Source of the DNA: Daphnia pulex | Taxonomy: Eukaryota > Arthropoda > Branchiopoda > Diplostraca > Daphniidae | Direction of reading: 5' to 3' | DNA: 64,000 nt | Assembly (NCBI RefSeq): GCF_021134715.1 | Contig: NC_060017.1 | Coordinates: forward strand, 4,464,001-4,528,000 | Shown: positions 1-11,193 of the stretch, piece after piece | Layout of the letters: the number at the start of each line of letters is the position of its first letter | Numbering within the stretch: position 1 is the first letter of the stretch | The notes under the pieces: model-generated | The model's database searches: none | What the model saw: the letters and a program-made list of their open reading frames with translations, nothing else | Told to the model about the DNA's origin: nothing | Program-made: the position numbers and the translations under genes

Positions 1-426
1 CTTGATAAACAACTAGCAAATCCATAGCCTCTTCTTTAGATATGGTGATGTTGTCTTGCCGCCATGATGATGGTCTACGAGAATCCCTGTGTTTGACAAG
101 AAGATGACTGCATTGAACCTGATTAAGAGATACACTTTTAGTTTACAATTTGGTTTGATGACAGTAATAGAGAATTATTTATAAAAACAAACCTTTTCTG
201 GGCCGTTTGATGAAGCACGCTCTGCTGGTTTAGTTGGAGCATCCCATTGACTCTCTTTGGTGTAGATATTCAAGTAGTAACTTGTTCCTGCAATCAATAC
301 AAAGTGAATAAATAAAAGCGAAAATCACAATAGTTTCCAGCTACTAATTGCATTAAAGAAGATGACTATATTACCTGACGATCGGCTTACACGTTTCTCC
401 CAACCAGGTGGCAATTCTTCAGACAT
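1..426 (-). CDS. Pin1: Pin1-type peptidyl-prolyl cis-trans isomerase (5' part, runs off the window)
   Basis: Three exons are visible on the minus strand: 375-426, 193-287 and 118 down to the window edge. The first encodes [18 protein letters not shown], the start of a WW domain. The second completes it with [19 protein letters not shown], including the second conserved Trp. The third reads [20 protein letters not shown], the start of the parvulin PPIase domain with the basic phosphate-binding loop (K-H[10 protein letters not shown]) that selects pSer/pThr-Pro substrates. WW followed directly by a parvulin domain is the Pin1/dodo/Ess1 architecture, nuclear proteins that isomerise phosphorylated Ser/Thr-Pro bonds. 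The ATG at 426 begins the standard N-terminus. The 3' half lies outside the window. Confidence 0.93.
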
Positions 427-971
427 TTTGATGGTGGTGTTGACTGAGTATAGAGACTTTGCGAAATGTGCACACGACGAATTATATTAAATATAAAATA
501 GCGACAATAGTATGTATGGTTTTCAAACTACGACAAAGTTGTCGGCTTGATTTGACTTTGACAGCAAAGAACAGTCCAGAGAAGGAGATACTGTAGGTAA
601 CTAGGTAGCATATCTCTAGGTGGCAGCACTTGCACTTCTTCATTAACATAAATTTCAAATTTGAACTTGATTTTACAATACAATTTGAATTTACAAAAGA
701 CGTTTTAGTTTACAGAAAATTTTCATCTTTAATTCATAAATTTTTCATTTTTTACATTCTGTATTATTGTTGCACGGAAAGTAAACAATACAAGTAAATT
801 ACAAAATTAGGACAGTATGTTTTGTTCAATGACAGTTTTGATTCAATTTTATAAAAACTGATTTTTCCTGGTTTAAATACTTGTTTATCAGATAAAATAA
901 AGAATTGGAAGGTAATTAATTGCTCAAACTTGAGCACTCAATGAAAATCATAAAAAGAAAAATGTGCTTAT
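427..971. other. Intergenic spacer between Pin1 and the LOTUS-Tudor gene
   Basis: The spacer holds the 5' flank of Pin1 (start at 426) and the 3' flank of the LOTUS-Tudor gene (stop at 972). It is AT-rich with no convincing reading frame. No TATA box was recognised near the Pin1 start, so a dispersed housekeeping promoter is likely (inference). Confidence 0.5.
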
Positions 972-3900
972 TTACTTATTGCTGAATTCTTTTCGCTTTG
1001 CCTACAAACATCAAAGAATGATGTTAATACATGCTTTATTAATTATTTGATAACTTAGATGCAATAAATTACCTCAATAGCTGAAGAGGCAACCTTATCT
1101 TTCACCGAACACAAGAAGAACAGTAGAGAAACATATTGCAGTGAATAAAGAGTGAGTTCAGATAAGGAATCATCTTTCATCCAAGGTGCCCCAGCCCTAT
1201 AAGACGAAATCAGATGAATTTCTTTTAAATCATGTAAAATTATGGCTAAAGATATTTACTTCGCGCAATCGGCAAAGATATTTGGATGCGTTTCGGCAGT
1301 GACTACTTTGCAGTCGATCTTTGCTTTAAAGGCGGCAATTTGACTATCCAGACTCGGGATGAGCATTAAGATGTCCGGCTTAGGAAGATACAATTCACCA
1401 CCATCTTCTACTGTATATAGCCTTCGTTCGTCTTTCAAAACTGATGACATTTAAATCCAATATAGAATTATGAAATTTCAAAAAAATACAAAAACAGCGA
1501 AATAGTTCAATGGGGATTTACCTATTACATCGACGCATTTTGACTCATTCGCCTCCAAACTGCAAACAATCGAAATAATGGAGTTTGAAATCAAGTTTAA
1601 GTATTTAAAAAAAAATAAGCTTCTTTACCTTCTTTCAGATGCTAAGACTGGAAGGGGTTCATTCACCGAGGCAATCACGTTTTCTTCAGGCTGGATATTC
1701 GAAGAAATTCTTTCATTGAATACCTCTTCGTCTATTGATGGATTCTCGAAATCAAGATGTTCGTTATTTGAAATCAGGGTCGGTGTCGTAATCGAAATGC
1801 TTGTTGTCTGCATCTGGCTTGTAACTGAATTTACTGCCGATGAGGGAAACGCGCAAGTTGGATTTGGTGAAGGCGCTCTACCGGTGTGTTCAGTTGGATT
1901 TGGTGAAGGCGCTCTACCGGTGTGTTCAGCTGGAGGCGACGGCGTGGAATATTCATAAACAGAATTTGCGGAGGCAACAGCAATTTGTTCCTCTTCGCAA
2001 GGCGAAACAAATCCACTTTCAATCAAATAATCACTGACGTGGATGTCTTTCTCCTTTGTTGTATCAACCAAAGTCAAAGAGTAGACTGTGTCGATTTCAT
2101 ACTCTGGTATCTCTAAGGTCTCTTCAACCATCTTTGCAGCAGCAATAATCTTACACCCTAAGTAATTTATAATAATAAGTATGAGCTGTCTATATGAATA
2201 CACAGTTTAATGAAATCACCTTTAATGAGATCCAAAAAACATTTCCCTGATTCAAATGACCACTTAGTCTCGTGTTGTAACGGCTGGATGCCAAAAATTC
2301 GACCTCGGAAAGCCTGGAATATAACAGGGAAATTTAAATGCAACACAAACGAACCATTTTTTGAAGACAAAATTACCTGCAGAGGCATTTTCAAAAAATG
2401 GAGATGGAGATGACGGATCCTGTCCAGCTTCACGAAGTTTTTACTACCATAGTCAACATAAAAAACCTGGAAATATTCTTCATGGCATCCAACGATTCGA
2501 GCCCTGTACCAGAGATTGTCAGTGTACATGGCAGCAACTAGCTGGCCAATGTACATCTCAGTCCGGGATATGACATACTCAGGGTTACTGCTGTAAAACA
2601 ACCTGAATTTCAAATGTAAAAAGTCAAATTTCCAGGCCGCAGTCATATTTTATGATTTTTAAGTTACGTCATGTCATCTGTAAGATCTTCAATGGGCTTT
2701 CTGTTCTCGCTCAAGAACCAATAGAATTCGCCTGGAGAATAGACCTCCGCAACAATCAGAAAGAAATAGTCGAAATCGGCTAAATTTCCAGGGAATGCCT
2801 GACGTCCCACTGGGATGTCAACTTCATAAACGTGTTTGATCTTGGGTTTACGTACACCTGTGTAAACGAAAAAGAGATAAATGTGAAATCAAACTTGTCA
2901 AATAATTATCAAAGTAATAAAATATACCAAACGTATCGGGCAAAACTTCGTCGGCGCGAGGCGGGGCGTGCCAAGGAACGGGTACAAGTTTCGGTGGCAC
3001 GAGGTGAGCAAGATTTTCTTCAGAATCTCTGCCACCAACTATCACTGTTTGTAAAGGCTTAGTCCCGGGAATGCGCGTGCGAATATCCAACGCGGTCCAC
3101 TGAGTTTGAACAAGATGTCCATTCGTTGTACGATACATTGTATCTTCCGACTGTGTTGTGGCAGCTACGTTAGTCGGAGATGTGAATTGAACAGGGACTG
3201 CAGTAGTCGGTGATTGAAACTTTGGAGTCGCTCTATTCGTAGGAGATTGACCATTTGAATAAGCTGCATTATTTGGAGTGTGCATCTTGGGCACTGCTCC
3301 AGTTAGACTCCCTCGATCTGCATGTGGTGACGGAATTGCTGTTTCTAGTTGACTTGGTCGTAGTGTCTCATTTCCTGCAAGACCCACCAAAGTGTTGTCT
3401 GAACGCTTCCACAATCTAAACACGTTACTATGTCGTTGGAAGAAGGCAAAAGAAGTCAAGTTCGGCTCAATATTTTGAAGAGACACTTCTTTCTTGAACT
3501 TATTCGAATAGAGGGCAAAGACATGAGCAATGTCAATTCCATCAGGATAAGACTGAAAAAGATTTTTAAATTCAGACACCAGTTGAGACTCATATTCAAC
3601 ACTTGAACATGTTCGGGATGATGTTATTTCAGCCATCAATGAATTTGCATTTATATGTACAACCTTAAATAAAAATAGAAAAATTTATTTAGCTTTTTTT
3701 TAAAAATTAAGTTAGCAAACTTTGTACTTGTGAAGCCATTGGTTTGCCATTTGTGTTGCCTGCCATGTTAGAATAGGATTGAGTCATTCTTCGTGGAGGT
3801 GCCGAAAATTGTGTTGGTTGGAAGCGATTCCTATTGCCCTGCATTGTATGATTGGGATATCGTCTGGCAGGAGGTTGATAGTGATTGTTGTATTGAGTTA

Positions 3901-4340
3901 TTCTGTTATAGTTTTTAAAACTAGCAGTTTGACTATTCTTCTGGCCTTTGACTAATTCTTGAATGTGACCAGTTTTTGAATTAGAAATAGCTGGTAAAGA
4001 TGGAAAAAATTAATAATTCGAGCAGGTTATGAATGGATTTTAAACTATTACCTTGGAGAAGAACATGTCCACTTGGTAATCTAGTAAATTTCACTACATC
4101 AGGAATAGAAGCTAAGAAATCAGCTGGGTTATTGTGTCCAAGTTGCCTTTAAAAGATAAACTGTGTTAACTAGATTTATTCAACAAAGTAGAAGTGTATT
4201 TATACTAACTTGTATGGAAATTCTTTCATTTCAACATTGGCATACTCATTCAATAGCTTGTCCAAAGTCAAGCCTCGTGAATGTGGAACTAGTAGGGAAT
4301 TCACCACTACTTTCACTTCTTCTTTTAAACCCAAGTTCAT
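972..4340 (-). CDS. LOTUS-Tudor domain protein (TDRD5/TDRD7/Tejas family)
   Basis: Eleven or twelve exons can be joined from ATG 4340 (an in-frame TGA lies just upstream) to TAA at 972, giving roughly 890 residues. The first two exons (4340 to about 4050) form one LOTUS/OST-HTH domain (LKEEVKVVVNSLLVPHSRGL, then QLGHNNPADFLASIPDVVKF). Exon 4 (about 3663-2932) carries a second, divergent LOTUS domain (LVSEFKNLFQSYPDGIDIAH) and a Ser/Thr/Pro-rich linker. Exons from 2862 to 2212 make an extended Tudor domain; its core reads GQLVAAMYTDNLWYRARIVG then FQVFYVDYGSKNFV, with the aromatic-cage residues expected for dimethyl-arginine binding. In this family LOTUS domains bind Vasa-type helicases and G-quadruplex RNA, and Tudor domains bind Piwi proteins in germ granules. 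Two LOTUS and one Tudor fits TDRD5/Tejas better than three-Tudor TDRD7. Germline expression is inferred. Confidence 0.88.
1857..1928. repeat. Two exact 36-bp tandem units inside the LOTUS-Tudor gene
   Basis: The unit 1857-1892 is repeated perfectly at 1893-1928. On the coding strand it adds a second copy of EHTGRAPSPNPT in the disordered region after the Tudor domain. The length is a multiple of three, so the frame is kept. Perfect identity suggests a recent slippage or duplication, probably length-polymorphic. Confidence 0.95.
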
Positions 4341-4955
4341 TTTCTGCCTATACCATATTCAATCATTGAAGTAAAAATACTAAAATAACTCACATAAGAC
4401 AAATCTCACAATTTCTCATACCAAAAGTTCTCGAAATTAAAACGGAAGTCAGCGAACTAAAACGATGAGAAACGGTACAAAATTTACATCAATATTTTAA
4501 TGGTCAGAAATTAAAAGAGAAAAACAGTGAATCTAGGCCAAGAGGCCACGTTTTCTAATAGGAAACGAAATTTGCGACGAGATGGTATCGAATGCTGTGT
4601 TAAAAGCACATTGCGTTGCGTAGGACCTTTGTTTTTCTTTTGTTTTGCACAATTCAGCAGCGTTGCCTTTGACTTCATTTCCTGTTGCATGGAGGGGAAA
4701 TTCCAAAAAAGTAATCTCATTTGAGTCATTTCATTTCAGACATTATTCCTTAATTAAATTTTCTACTAGAACCTACGTGGGTTATTATTTGTTTAGTGAG
4801 TTTCCTCCTCGATAAAACTCCACTAGCGAGTGGCGAACTGGGCGACACTTTTTTCTCTCAAGCTTTCGAGACGCTTCGAGACAACTTGAAAGTGTTTAGG
4901 CTTGGGGGAAATTCTACTATTAATTTGTACCGATTTATTTTTTTTTAAATCAAAA
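4341..4955. other. 5' flank of the LOTUS-Tudor gene
   Basis: No supported gene. Overlapping open frames on both strands around 4511-4729 mirror each other and show no family resemblance or splice context. The stretch presumably contains the LOTUS-Tudor promoter and 5' UTR. Confidence 0.4.
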
Positions 4956-5013
4956 TCTTAACTGCTGCTTTCAACGTAAATAATGTTTTTTTACATCATT
5001 ACGTAACTTGTAT
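4956..5013 (+). repeat. 58-bp direct repeat, copy 1
   Basis: Identical over 58 bp to 5846-5903 in the same orientation. It begins TCTTAACTGCTGC and ends ACGTAACTTGTAT. The bases immediately outside differ (A versus T on the left, G versus T on the right), so the match stops abruptly at both ends. The two copies bracket the EXOSC7-like pseudogene. Confidence 0.95.
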
Positions 5014-5364
5014 GCCGATCCCTTGCTTCGCGCGCGAGTTTCCCGATAGGGTTTTTTTTTGCGGAGTTGGTGTCTTTTTAGCTTTGGGTTCGATGTTTTT
5101 GTTCGATTAATCGTTTTGTAGGGATAAAAAAAAGCCTCATAACAATATGAACGGGAAAAAAAATTGCTAACCGAAATGAATCCGCCCAAAAAATTAAAAA
5201 CCTACGCGCGAGTTTGACTCGAAAGTATGGGGTGACAACTTTCTTTATTGACACGACAGTCGACAGCAATGTTGGGTCTTGTATGTTGACATATTGGTAT
5301 AGCTGATGTGATATTTCCACCAATCAACAAATTCTCATGAAACATTTTAATGGCATTAAAATAG
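5014..5364. other. Spacer between repeat copy 1 and the EXOSC7-like fragment
   Basis: Frames on the minus strand (5078-5323) have no recognisable family or splice structure. No gene is supported. Confidence 0.4.
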
Positions 5365-5812
5365 ATTCTTGAATGTGGAGGGGACTCTTATGATGCAGTG
5401 TCATTGGCTGAGAAATCGGCTCTTTTTTTGCAACACAAATTCCATCTATTAAAATAGCAACCATGGACGGATATCAACCTGATGTGGAGCTCTCAGATGA
5501 TCCTTATGATACCAAGAGACTAAACACAGAGAACATTCCTTGTGTACTGACTTTGATGAAGGTTTTGTAGGTTAAAACTTTAAATTTGAAATAAATAGTC
5601 TAATACTAAGTTTTCACTTTCAGATTGGAAACCATTTCCTAGTAGTTCCAACACCAAAATGAAAATGCTGCAGCTTTTCTGGTATTAAAATGATTACTGC
5701 TGTTAGGAAAATTGACAGTTGTAAGACATCAGCTATGATATTCTTAAAGATGGAACTTTTAGAGAAATAACATTTAAGCGATTATATAAATCTTCCAAGA
5801 GTTCACCTTTAC
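5365..5812 (+). pseudogene. EXOSC7: Decayed fragment of exosome subunit EXOSC7/RRP42
   Basis: Translation from 5365 gives ILECGGDSYDAVSLAEKSAL, matching the metazoan RRP42 region LLECGGNLFDAISIAVKAAL. A frameshift near the T-run at about 5420 follows, then IPSIKIATMDGYQPDVELSD and DPYDTKRLNTENIPCVLTLM, matching ...IELSDDPYD...LSVENVPCIVTL of the second RNase PH-like core. A 50-60 bp intron-like gap (about 5569-5623) precedes IGNHFLVVPTPK and an in-frame TGA. Weaker similarity with further frame breaks continues to about 5812. The fragment lacks the N-terminal half of the protein. Retention of an intron-like segment argues against a retrocopy. The parent gene is not in the window. EXOSC7 is a ring subunit of the RNA exosome; this copy cannot encode it. 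Confidence 0.75.
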
Positions 5813-5845
5813 TTATCTCTTCGTAACCTAGGTTGACTATATAAT

Positions 5846-5903
5846 TCTTAACTGCTGCTTTCAACGTAAATAATGTTTTTTTACATCATTACGTAACTTG
5901 TAT
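5846..5903 (+). repeat. 58-bp direct repeat, copy 2
   Basis: Exact second copy of 4956-5013, 890 bp downstream. It lies between the end of the EXOSC7-like fragment and the 3' end of the CPAP3 gene. Confidence 0.95.
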
Positions 5904-6037
5904 TAACTAATGATTCGCATAATATGTAAGATATAAGTGTGTCTTTTAAAATAAACGTTGTAAATACATCGAGAGGAAGTTTAGTAGGTGATAGTATTTT
6001 ATACGACTCTTTCACATAAATTGTTCTCACCAATTTT

Positions 6038-7077
6038 CTAAAATCCAGGCAAATTGCAGTTGACATTGGCTGGCCAATCACAGGCTTCGAGAGCTGGGTT
6101 ATAATAAAGTCCAGCAGGACAATTCTGTCAGGAGAAAAACAAAGCGTTAATTGAGAACGAAAATAATATGCAGATAAGACAATATATTGTAGCTTACATA
6201 AAGATACGAATTGTCTTCAAGGCAAACGTAATACTGAGAGCAAGAATAAGGACTGGGGAAGTATCCATTCGGTTCGGGACATTCAAATGGACCAGGTGCC
6301 GTTGGTACGGCTACTGTCGTTGTCGCTATGAAAAGAATCGAACGCAACTTTAAAGCACCACAAATTTGTGTAAATTTTGTCAATTACTCACTAGCACAAG
6401 GAGTTGCAACACACGATGATACGGTGGCGTCAAAAATCCCTCCATTTGGACAAGTCTACCATTTTAAATAGAGAAATGATTTCTTCAAAAATAGGAATAT
6501 TAAATGTCGCACCTGTAAGTCTGCGACGCCATCGGTGCATATGTAATATCGCGAATCACAGGCTCCTTCTTTGACAGGGAATTTTCCGTTTGGAGAAGGA
6601 CAAGTAAAGGGTGCTAGACGGTCTCCACAATCCACCTGTTCTTTAAAATTGCATCCGTAATATTCGAGATCAAACAACAGGTCGTCTCGACACTGATACA
6701 AGTGAGTGGGAGTGCCACCCGAGGCGCAAATGTAGTACAACTCGCATTGCGTTTCGTGCGGGGCTACGAAAAGTCCTTCGGGACATTGGTAATCGGATTC
6801 ACCTAAATCGATATCTCTTGCTTCTATCTGTAACAAAATTAGACATGACAATTTAATATGAATGCCATGACTTGCTGTTTTATTGTTGTGCAGATTACGC
6901 TTTTCTTTTAATCAAGAAGAAAGTTATGTACCTTTGAATTTGAGGCTCCCGCGACAATTGCCATAAGTCCTGATCCAAGTAAATTTAGAGGTCAGTTTTT
7001 AGTTGAAATTTGAGATGTTTAGTGGATTTATATTTACCGCAGAAAGCCAGCAATGAGGCTATAACTTTTGAATTCAT
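6038..7077 (-). CDS. Secreted three-CBM14 chitin-binding protein (CPAP3/obstructor type)
   Basis: Six exons (7038-7077, 6932-6969, 6513-6827, 6392-6455, 6198-6325, 6038-6124) sum to 672 nt, or 223 residues. The protein starts with a signal peptide, MNSKVIASLLAFCGLMAIVA. Three peritrophin-A/CBM14 domains follow, each with six cysteines: one from YQCPEGLFVAPHETQCELYY to VDCGDR, one from FTCPSPNGKFPVKEGACDSR to CVATPC, and one from FECPEPNGYFPSPYSCSQYY to ANVNC, ending in NLPGF. Three tandem CBM14 domains in a short secreted protein define arthropod CPAP3 (gasp/obstructor) proteins, which bind chitin in cuticle or tracheal matrix. The next gene upstream is also chitin-binding and lies head to head. 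Confidence 0.92.
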
Positions 7078-8842
7078 TTTCTATAGCTGTTGCTGAGTAT
7101 AGATATATGCAAATGACTCCAAAAAAAGTGATGTTTCACTCTTGTTACCAAGGGTGGAATATAGAGTAGTCAAGGTACTTCATTATTTAAACGTTCCACC
7201 TTTTATCGAATGGCCATTTTATCAAACAGTTATCAAGCAACAAGCGTGATCGGTACGTATGCATCCTACACATGATGCGAGATAGCATCTTTACTTTTTG
7301 TCGGCGATAAATATTCTAGAACTCTGTGGGTGGAAAGGAAACAAACAACGACTGATAGTATCATCAATAAATAATTAATACGACTCTGTGGAGTTTTAAA
7401 CAGGGGTGGTATGATACAGCAAAAATTCAAGATGGAAGGAATTTGCCAAAGTATGTTTATACTCCTCAACCGTCCTCACCTGTAAACATTAATTTAGGTG
7501 ACCGAGTCCAGTGTCCTTATTATCTATCCTGGCTGTTCTGATGAAAAATTTTGCACATGTTACGCAACACATCACACGTAATTGTGGTAAATTATTGGCT
7601 TTTCGTTAAAAGTTATATTATTTGAGTTGATGGACGAATGTTAATGGCAAATTTCTCCACTGCATGCAAGGGATGCGGATGAACATATTTTCTGCTATAA
7701 TACACAATTTCACGCAAGGTTGTGCCTTATTTTACTCACGTATTTCTTAATTACTTTTCAAGTGGGAAAAAAGCACAAAAAAATGTTCAAATACAATCCA
7801 TTACACATAGTTGGATAATGTTTTTGTTTAGGGACCTTTACTATTTATTTTGTTTAGAATAGTCTACTTATTGTATTACGACAGCTTTGTCCTCGTTTTA
7901 ATCAATATAATATTAATTTATTTGATTAATGCTGACAAGCGTTATTTGGGCAACATTTTTTGTTTGTCGTCGTTCAAATAAGATAACGATTCATGTGTGG
8001 ATCTTGGCATTCCCATCAAAGGTACGAAGGCTTATTTATTACCTAATGTTGTAAACGGTTCTAAGTGTAAAGTATACACGCGCACTTGCGCAGTGGCGGC
8101 GCAGTGGTTGTCACGATGGAATTTTTTTGTAAATCCTTTGTTAATCCTTTATAAATAAGTCCATCAACAGGAGACATGAACATATCTAAGGGAACTTCAC
8201 ATTTTTAAAGATAGTCGTCTTACCGGGGGATTTTTTAAATTAAATAATGTAATGTGTACAAGTGGCTCAAAATAACTTTTTAGACCTGATAAAAAAAACA
8301 AGACCAACAAATAAGCAAATAAAAACCCAATTTTCTTATTAACGGGAAAAATGTCAACATGCTAGAAATACTTCATTAAAAAAACATCAGTAGTCTTTAC
8401 TTAGTTTCAAATGAGATATCTGAAATTATAAGAACGAGTAAGGTCATGTCTACGATGTGGGATCACCAGGTAGGGAGTACCAGTACCTATAGTACCAGGT
8501 TACTAACGATAAAGCGAATGTCAAAAGCAGGATGAAAATCTCGACTTTGCATCGATGCCGCAATTTATATGAACACGGGCAAAAGGCTCTTCAGGATTAG
8601 ATTGCTGACAAGCTTGTCGTTTAGATGCACGTGGAGATTTTCCGGTTCTAGTTTTAAGACAAGAAAACAAGGATTTAAAAATGACAGAGCACATCAGTTA
8701 AGATGACAATGCAATCTCAGAAGTTCCTTATTCCTACTTCTCATTTAGATTTTGTTGTTGTTTTCAATTGATAGCAACTACAACTGCCGTGAAATACCAC
8801 ACGGATACCAAAAATAATGCAATCGTGAATGCCAAGCGACAG
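7078..8842. other. Shared upstream region of two divergent chitin-binding genes
   Basis: About 1.8 kb separates the two divergent chitin-binding genes. There is no coding evidence; the small minus-strand frame at 7266-7469 has no signal or homology. A GC-rich patch at 8079-8092 contains a perfect 5-bp inverted repeat (GCGCA-CT-TGCGC). The stretch probably holds regulatory elements for both genes (inference). Confidence 0.5.
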
Positions 8843-8849
8843 TATAAAA
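8843..8849 (+). promoter_or_regulatory. TATA box of the four-CBM14 gene
   Basis: TATAAAA lies about 90 bp upstream of the ATG at 8934, so transcription would start near 8873 with a 5' UTR of about 60 nt. TATA promoters are common in stage-regulated cuticle and peritrophic-matrix genes. Confidence 0.55.
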
Positions 8850-8933
8850 CGGTAAACGTTTGGTCTGTGACGTTACATTTAAATCGCTGGCTTAATCAAG
8901 TATAGTAAAATCAGAATCAAGAAGAATTTCACA

Positions 8934-10683
8934 ATGCTGAAATCGCTTTTCTCTGTGTTCCTTCTGCAAAGTGAGTAGATCGTAACCTGTTGATAGAAAA
9001 TGCACAATGAAATTGATTTTAACATTTTCTGCGCCCATCACGTTCAGGTTTCCTGTTGGAAATTAGTGCCTTTTCGTTATCCATCATGAAACAGGTACAT
9101 TTTAAAAATTTCCGTCGAAATTGTGTAATATTGTATTGCATGAATTATTTATTGGATTTTACTGACTTAACTTTTATTGGTATTTGCTGAAATAGGAACG
9201 TTTCACTTGTCCGACATCAGACGGGTTCTATGCCATCGATGGCCAATGCACAGCGGAATACTACGCATGTGTCGGAGGGGATGCTTATCTAATGGTGACA
9301 AATTAGTTTCACGACAAATATATTTTCTTATAATGCTAATTTGTCAATATTGAAAATAATGTTTCATTCAGACATGTCCAACTAACAGTGTTTTCGATCC
9401 GCTTCTCTCGAAATGTGTTCCTTACGAATCAGCCTCCTGTCGCAGTAAGTACTATAAAAATCCATATGTTAATTCGATTTCATCGATTAATCTTGCAAAA
9501 ATATGATGCAGCCGGTGCAACGACTTCTCCAGCGACCACGATTACAAGCACATCGCGTACAACAACGACACCTACGGGTCCTACTTTTACTTGCCCGACT
9601 CTCGAGGGATTCTTCGCCATTCCCGGTACCTGTGGGCCAGATTACTATGTGTGCGTCTCAGGATCGCCTTATATATCGGTATTAAGCTTAGAGTAAATGA
9701 ATCGATTAACCTTTTTCACGAATTTTTCTCATTTTATTAGACTTGTCCCGAGGGCAGCATTTTCGATCCAGCTACTCTGGTGTGCACTGCTATAGATCAA
9801 GCTTCTTGCCGTATGCTAATTACTTCGCCTTTTGTCAAGAGCCCCTATTAAATAATCTATTGTTTTCGTGAATTGTAGAGTCAGAATTCAAATGCCCAAC
9901 TTCAGATGGCTTTTACCCAGTGCCAGGTAGGAAAGTCGTAAAATTCAAAATGCATTTTCTGTATGTGTTTTGGCCCAATTAGCTAATACTACTTATTTTG
10001 TTTTTCGTTAAAGGAACTTGCGGCAATAGCTACTACTCGTGTGTCGGAGGAACAGCTTATCTACAGGTAACTAAATGTCATTTGTTAGAAATATGAATAA
10101 GCTCTATGATCTAAGGTTTTGATTGTCACACAATCCATTACAGAACTGTCCGGGTACTGCGGTCTTTGATCCGGCCACCAACAATTGCGTCATGGAAGAA
10201 AATGCGTCATGCAAAAGTAATAACACGTCGCTAATCGAATTTATTGTAAATCAATTAACAATTTCTTTGATTAAATATAGGCACAACTACTACTACGCGA
10301 ACAACACCCACAACAACGCCCACAACAACACCGACTACAACCCCCACAACAACACCAACCACAACTACAACTACAACAACTACTACAACAACTCCTAAAC
10401 CTACTACTCCAGCTCCATTCGTGTGTCCGGGACCTGCAGGACAATACCCTTATCCGGAGAGCTGTACTTTATACTACGTTTGCTCGTCAGATGGCAATTA
10501 TATTGTAGCAGTAAGTTTTAATGTGTAATGTCCAAACTTCAAACAGTCCGTTTTACGTTTCTACTTTTATTTCTGTAGAGTTGCCCAGTGGGTCAAGTAT
10601 TTGATCCGTCAACGCAGTACTGCGAGGACCCCGTAAATGTTCCAGGGTGCCAATTTGATCCCATTCTGTTTCTTCGGGTATAA
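8934..10683 (+). CDS. Secreted mucin-like peritrophin with four CBM14 domains
   Basis: The ATG at 8934 begins MLKSLFSVFLLQ, spliced to SFLLEISAFSLS, a signal peptide split by an intron. Four CBM14 domains follow: about 9197-9447 (FTCPTSDGFYAIDGQC...), 9583-9810 (FTCPTLEGFFAIPGTC...), 9883-10217 (FKCPTSDGFYPVPGTC...) and 10417-10650 (FVCPGPAGQYPYPESC...). Each is interrupted at least once by a short intron, usually just before the conserved T/N/S-C-P. Domains 1 and 2 are joined by a Thr/Ser linker. Domains 3 and 4 are joined by about 40 residues of almost pure Thr/Pro (10282-10400), a likely O-glycosylated mucin linker. This is the build of peritrophic-matrix or cuticle chitin-binding mucins. 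The last exon reads into a TAA at 10681-10683; splicing at 10679 to an exon ending at 10778 is an alternative. Confidence 0.9.
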
Positions 10684-11193
10684 AATTGTTTGTAGATTAA
10701 TAGAGTTCGTTATTTAAATTTTTAATTTTCTGGCAGGATCTGCGATTTGTCGGAATAACTGGCAGTCCATTGGTGTAATAGTCTCAGGAACAAATACTAT
10801 AACAACCGTATTCCCAATTACCATGATTCCGATTACAAAATTCCAATACGACACCCTATTTTCCAAAATAGCCGAACGACTATATACATATGTGTGTGTC
10901 AGAATTAAAATGTTCGATAAGGGTTCAGTTTTTGCACTGTTTTGCATCACTTAATTCAAATATATAGAATGCAGCAAATTTTTTATTTGATTCGAGTCTT
11001 ATCACGTTTAATGTAGTACTTTGAATTTAAACTTGGCTTCTCCCAACTTTCTTATACAAAAAAAAAAGTTCCAGCTAATAATAATGAATAAGAACGTCGA
11101 ACGATTTACGATCACCCGTTATGGCCGTAAGTATAGGCACCAGACATCAGAAAATAACTGTAACTTTCCAATGTATTTCGTTCGCAGAAAATG
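10684..11193. other. Convergent 3' region of the peritrophin and CCNDBP1 genes
   Basis: It contains the possible extra last peritrophin exon (10737-10778, DLRFVGITGSPLV) and the 3' flanks of two convergent genes. ATTAAA- and AATAAA-like hexamers occur, but I could not assign polyadenylation sites. Open frames at 10714-10950 and 11021-11227 show no family features. Confidence 0.5.

Noticed and set aside
1857-1928. Repeat considered as CRISPR-like
   Set aside because: Only two adjacent units without spacers, in frame within a eukaryotic exon.
4511-4729. Overlapping open frames on both strands
   Set aside because: Complementary shadows of about 70 codons with no domain, splice context or conservation that I can see.
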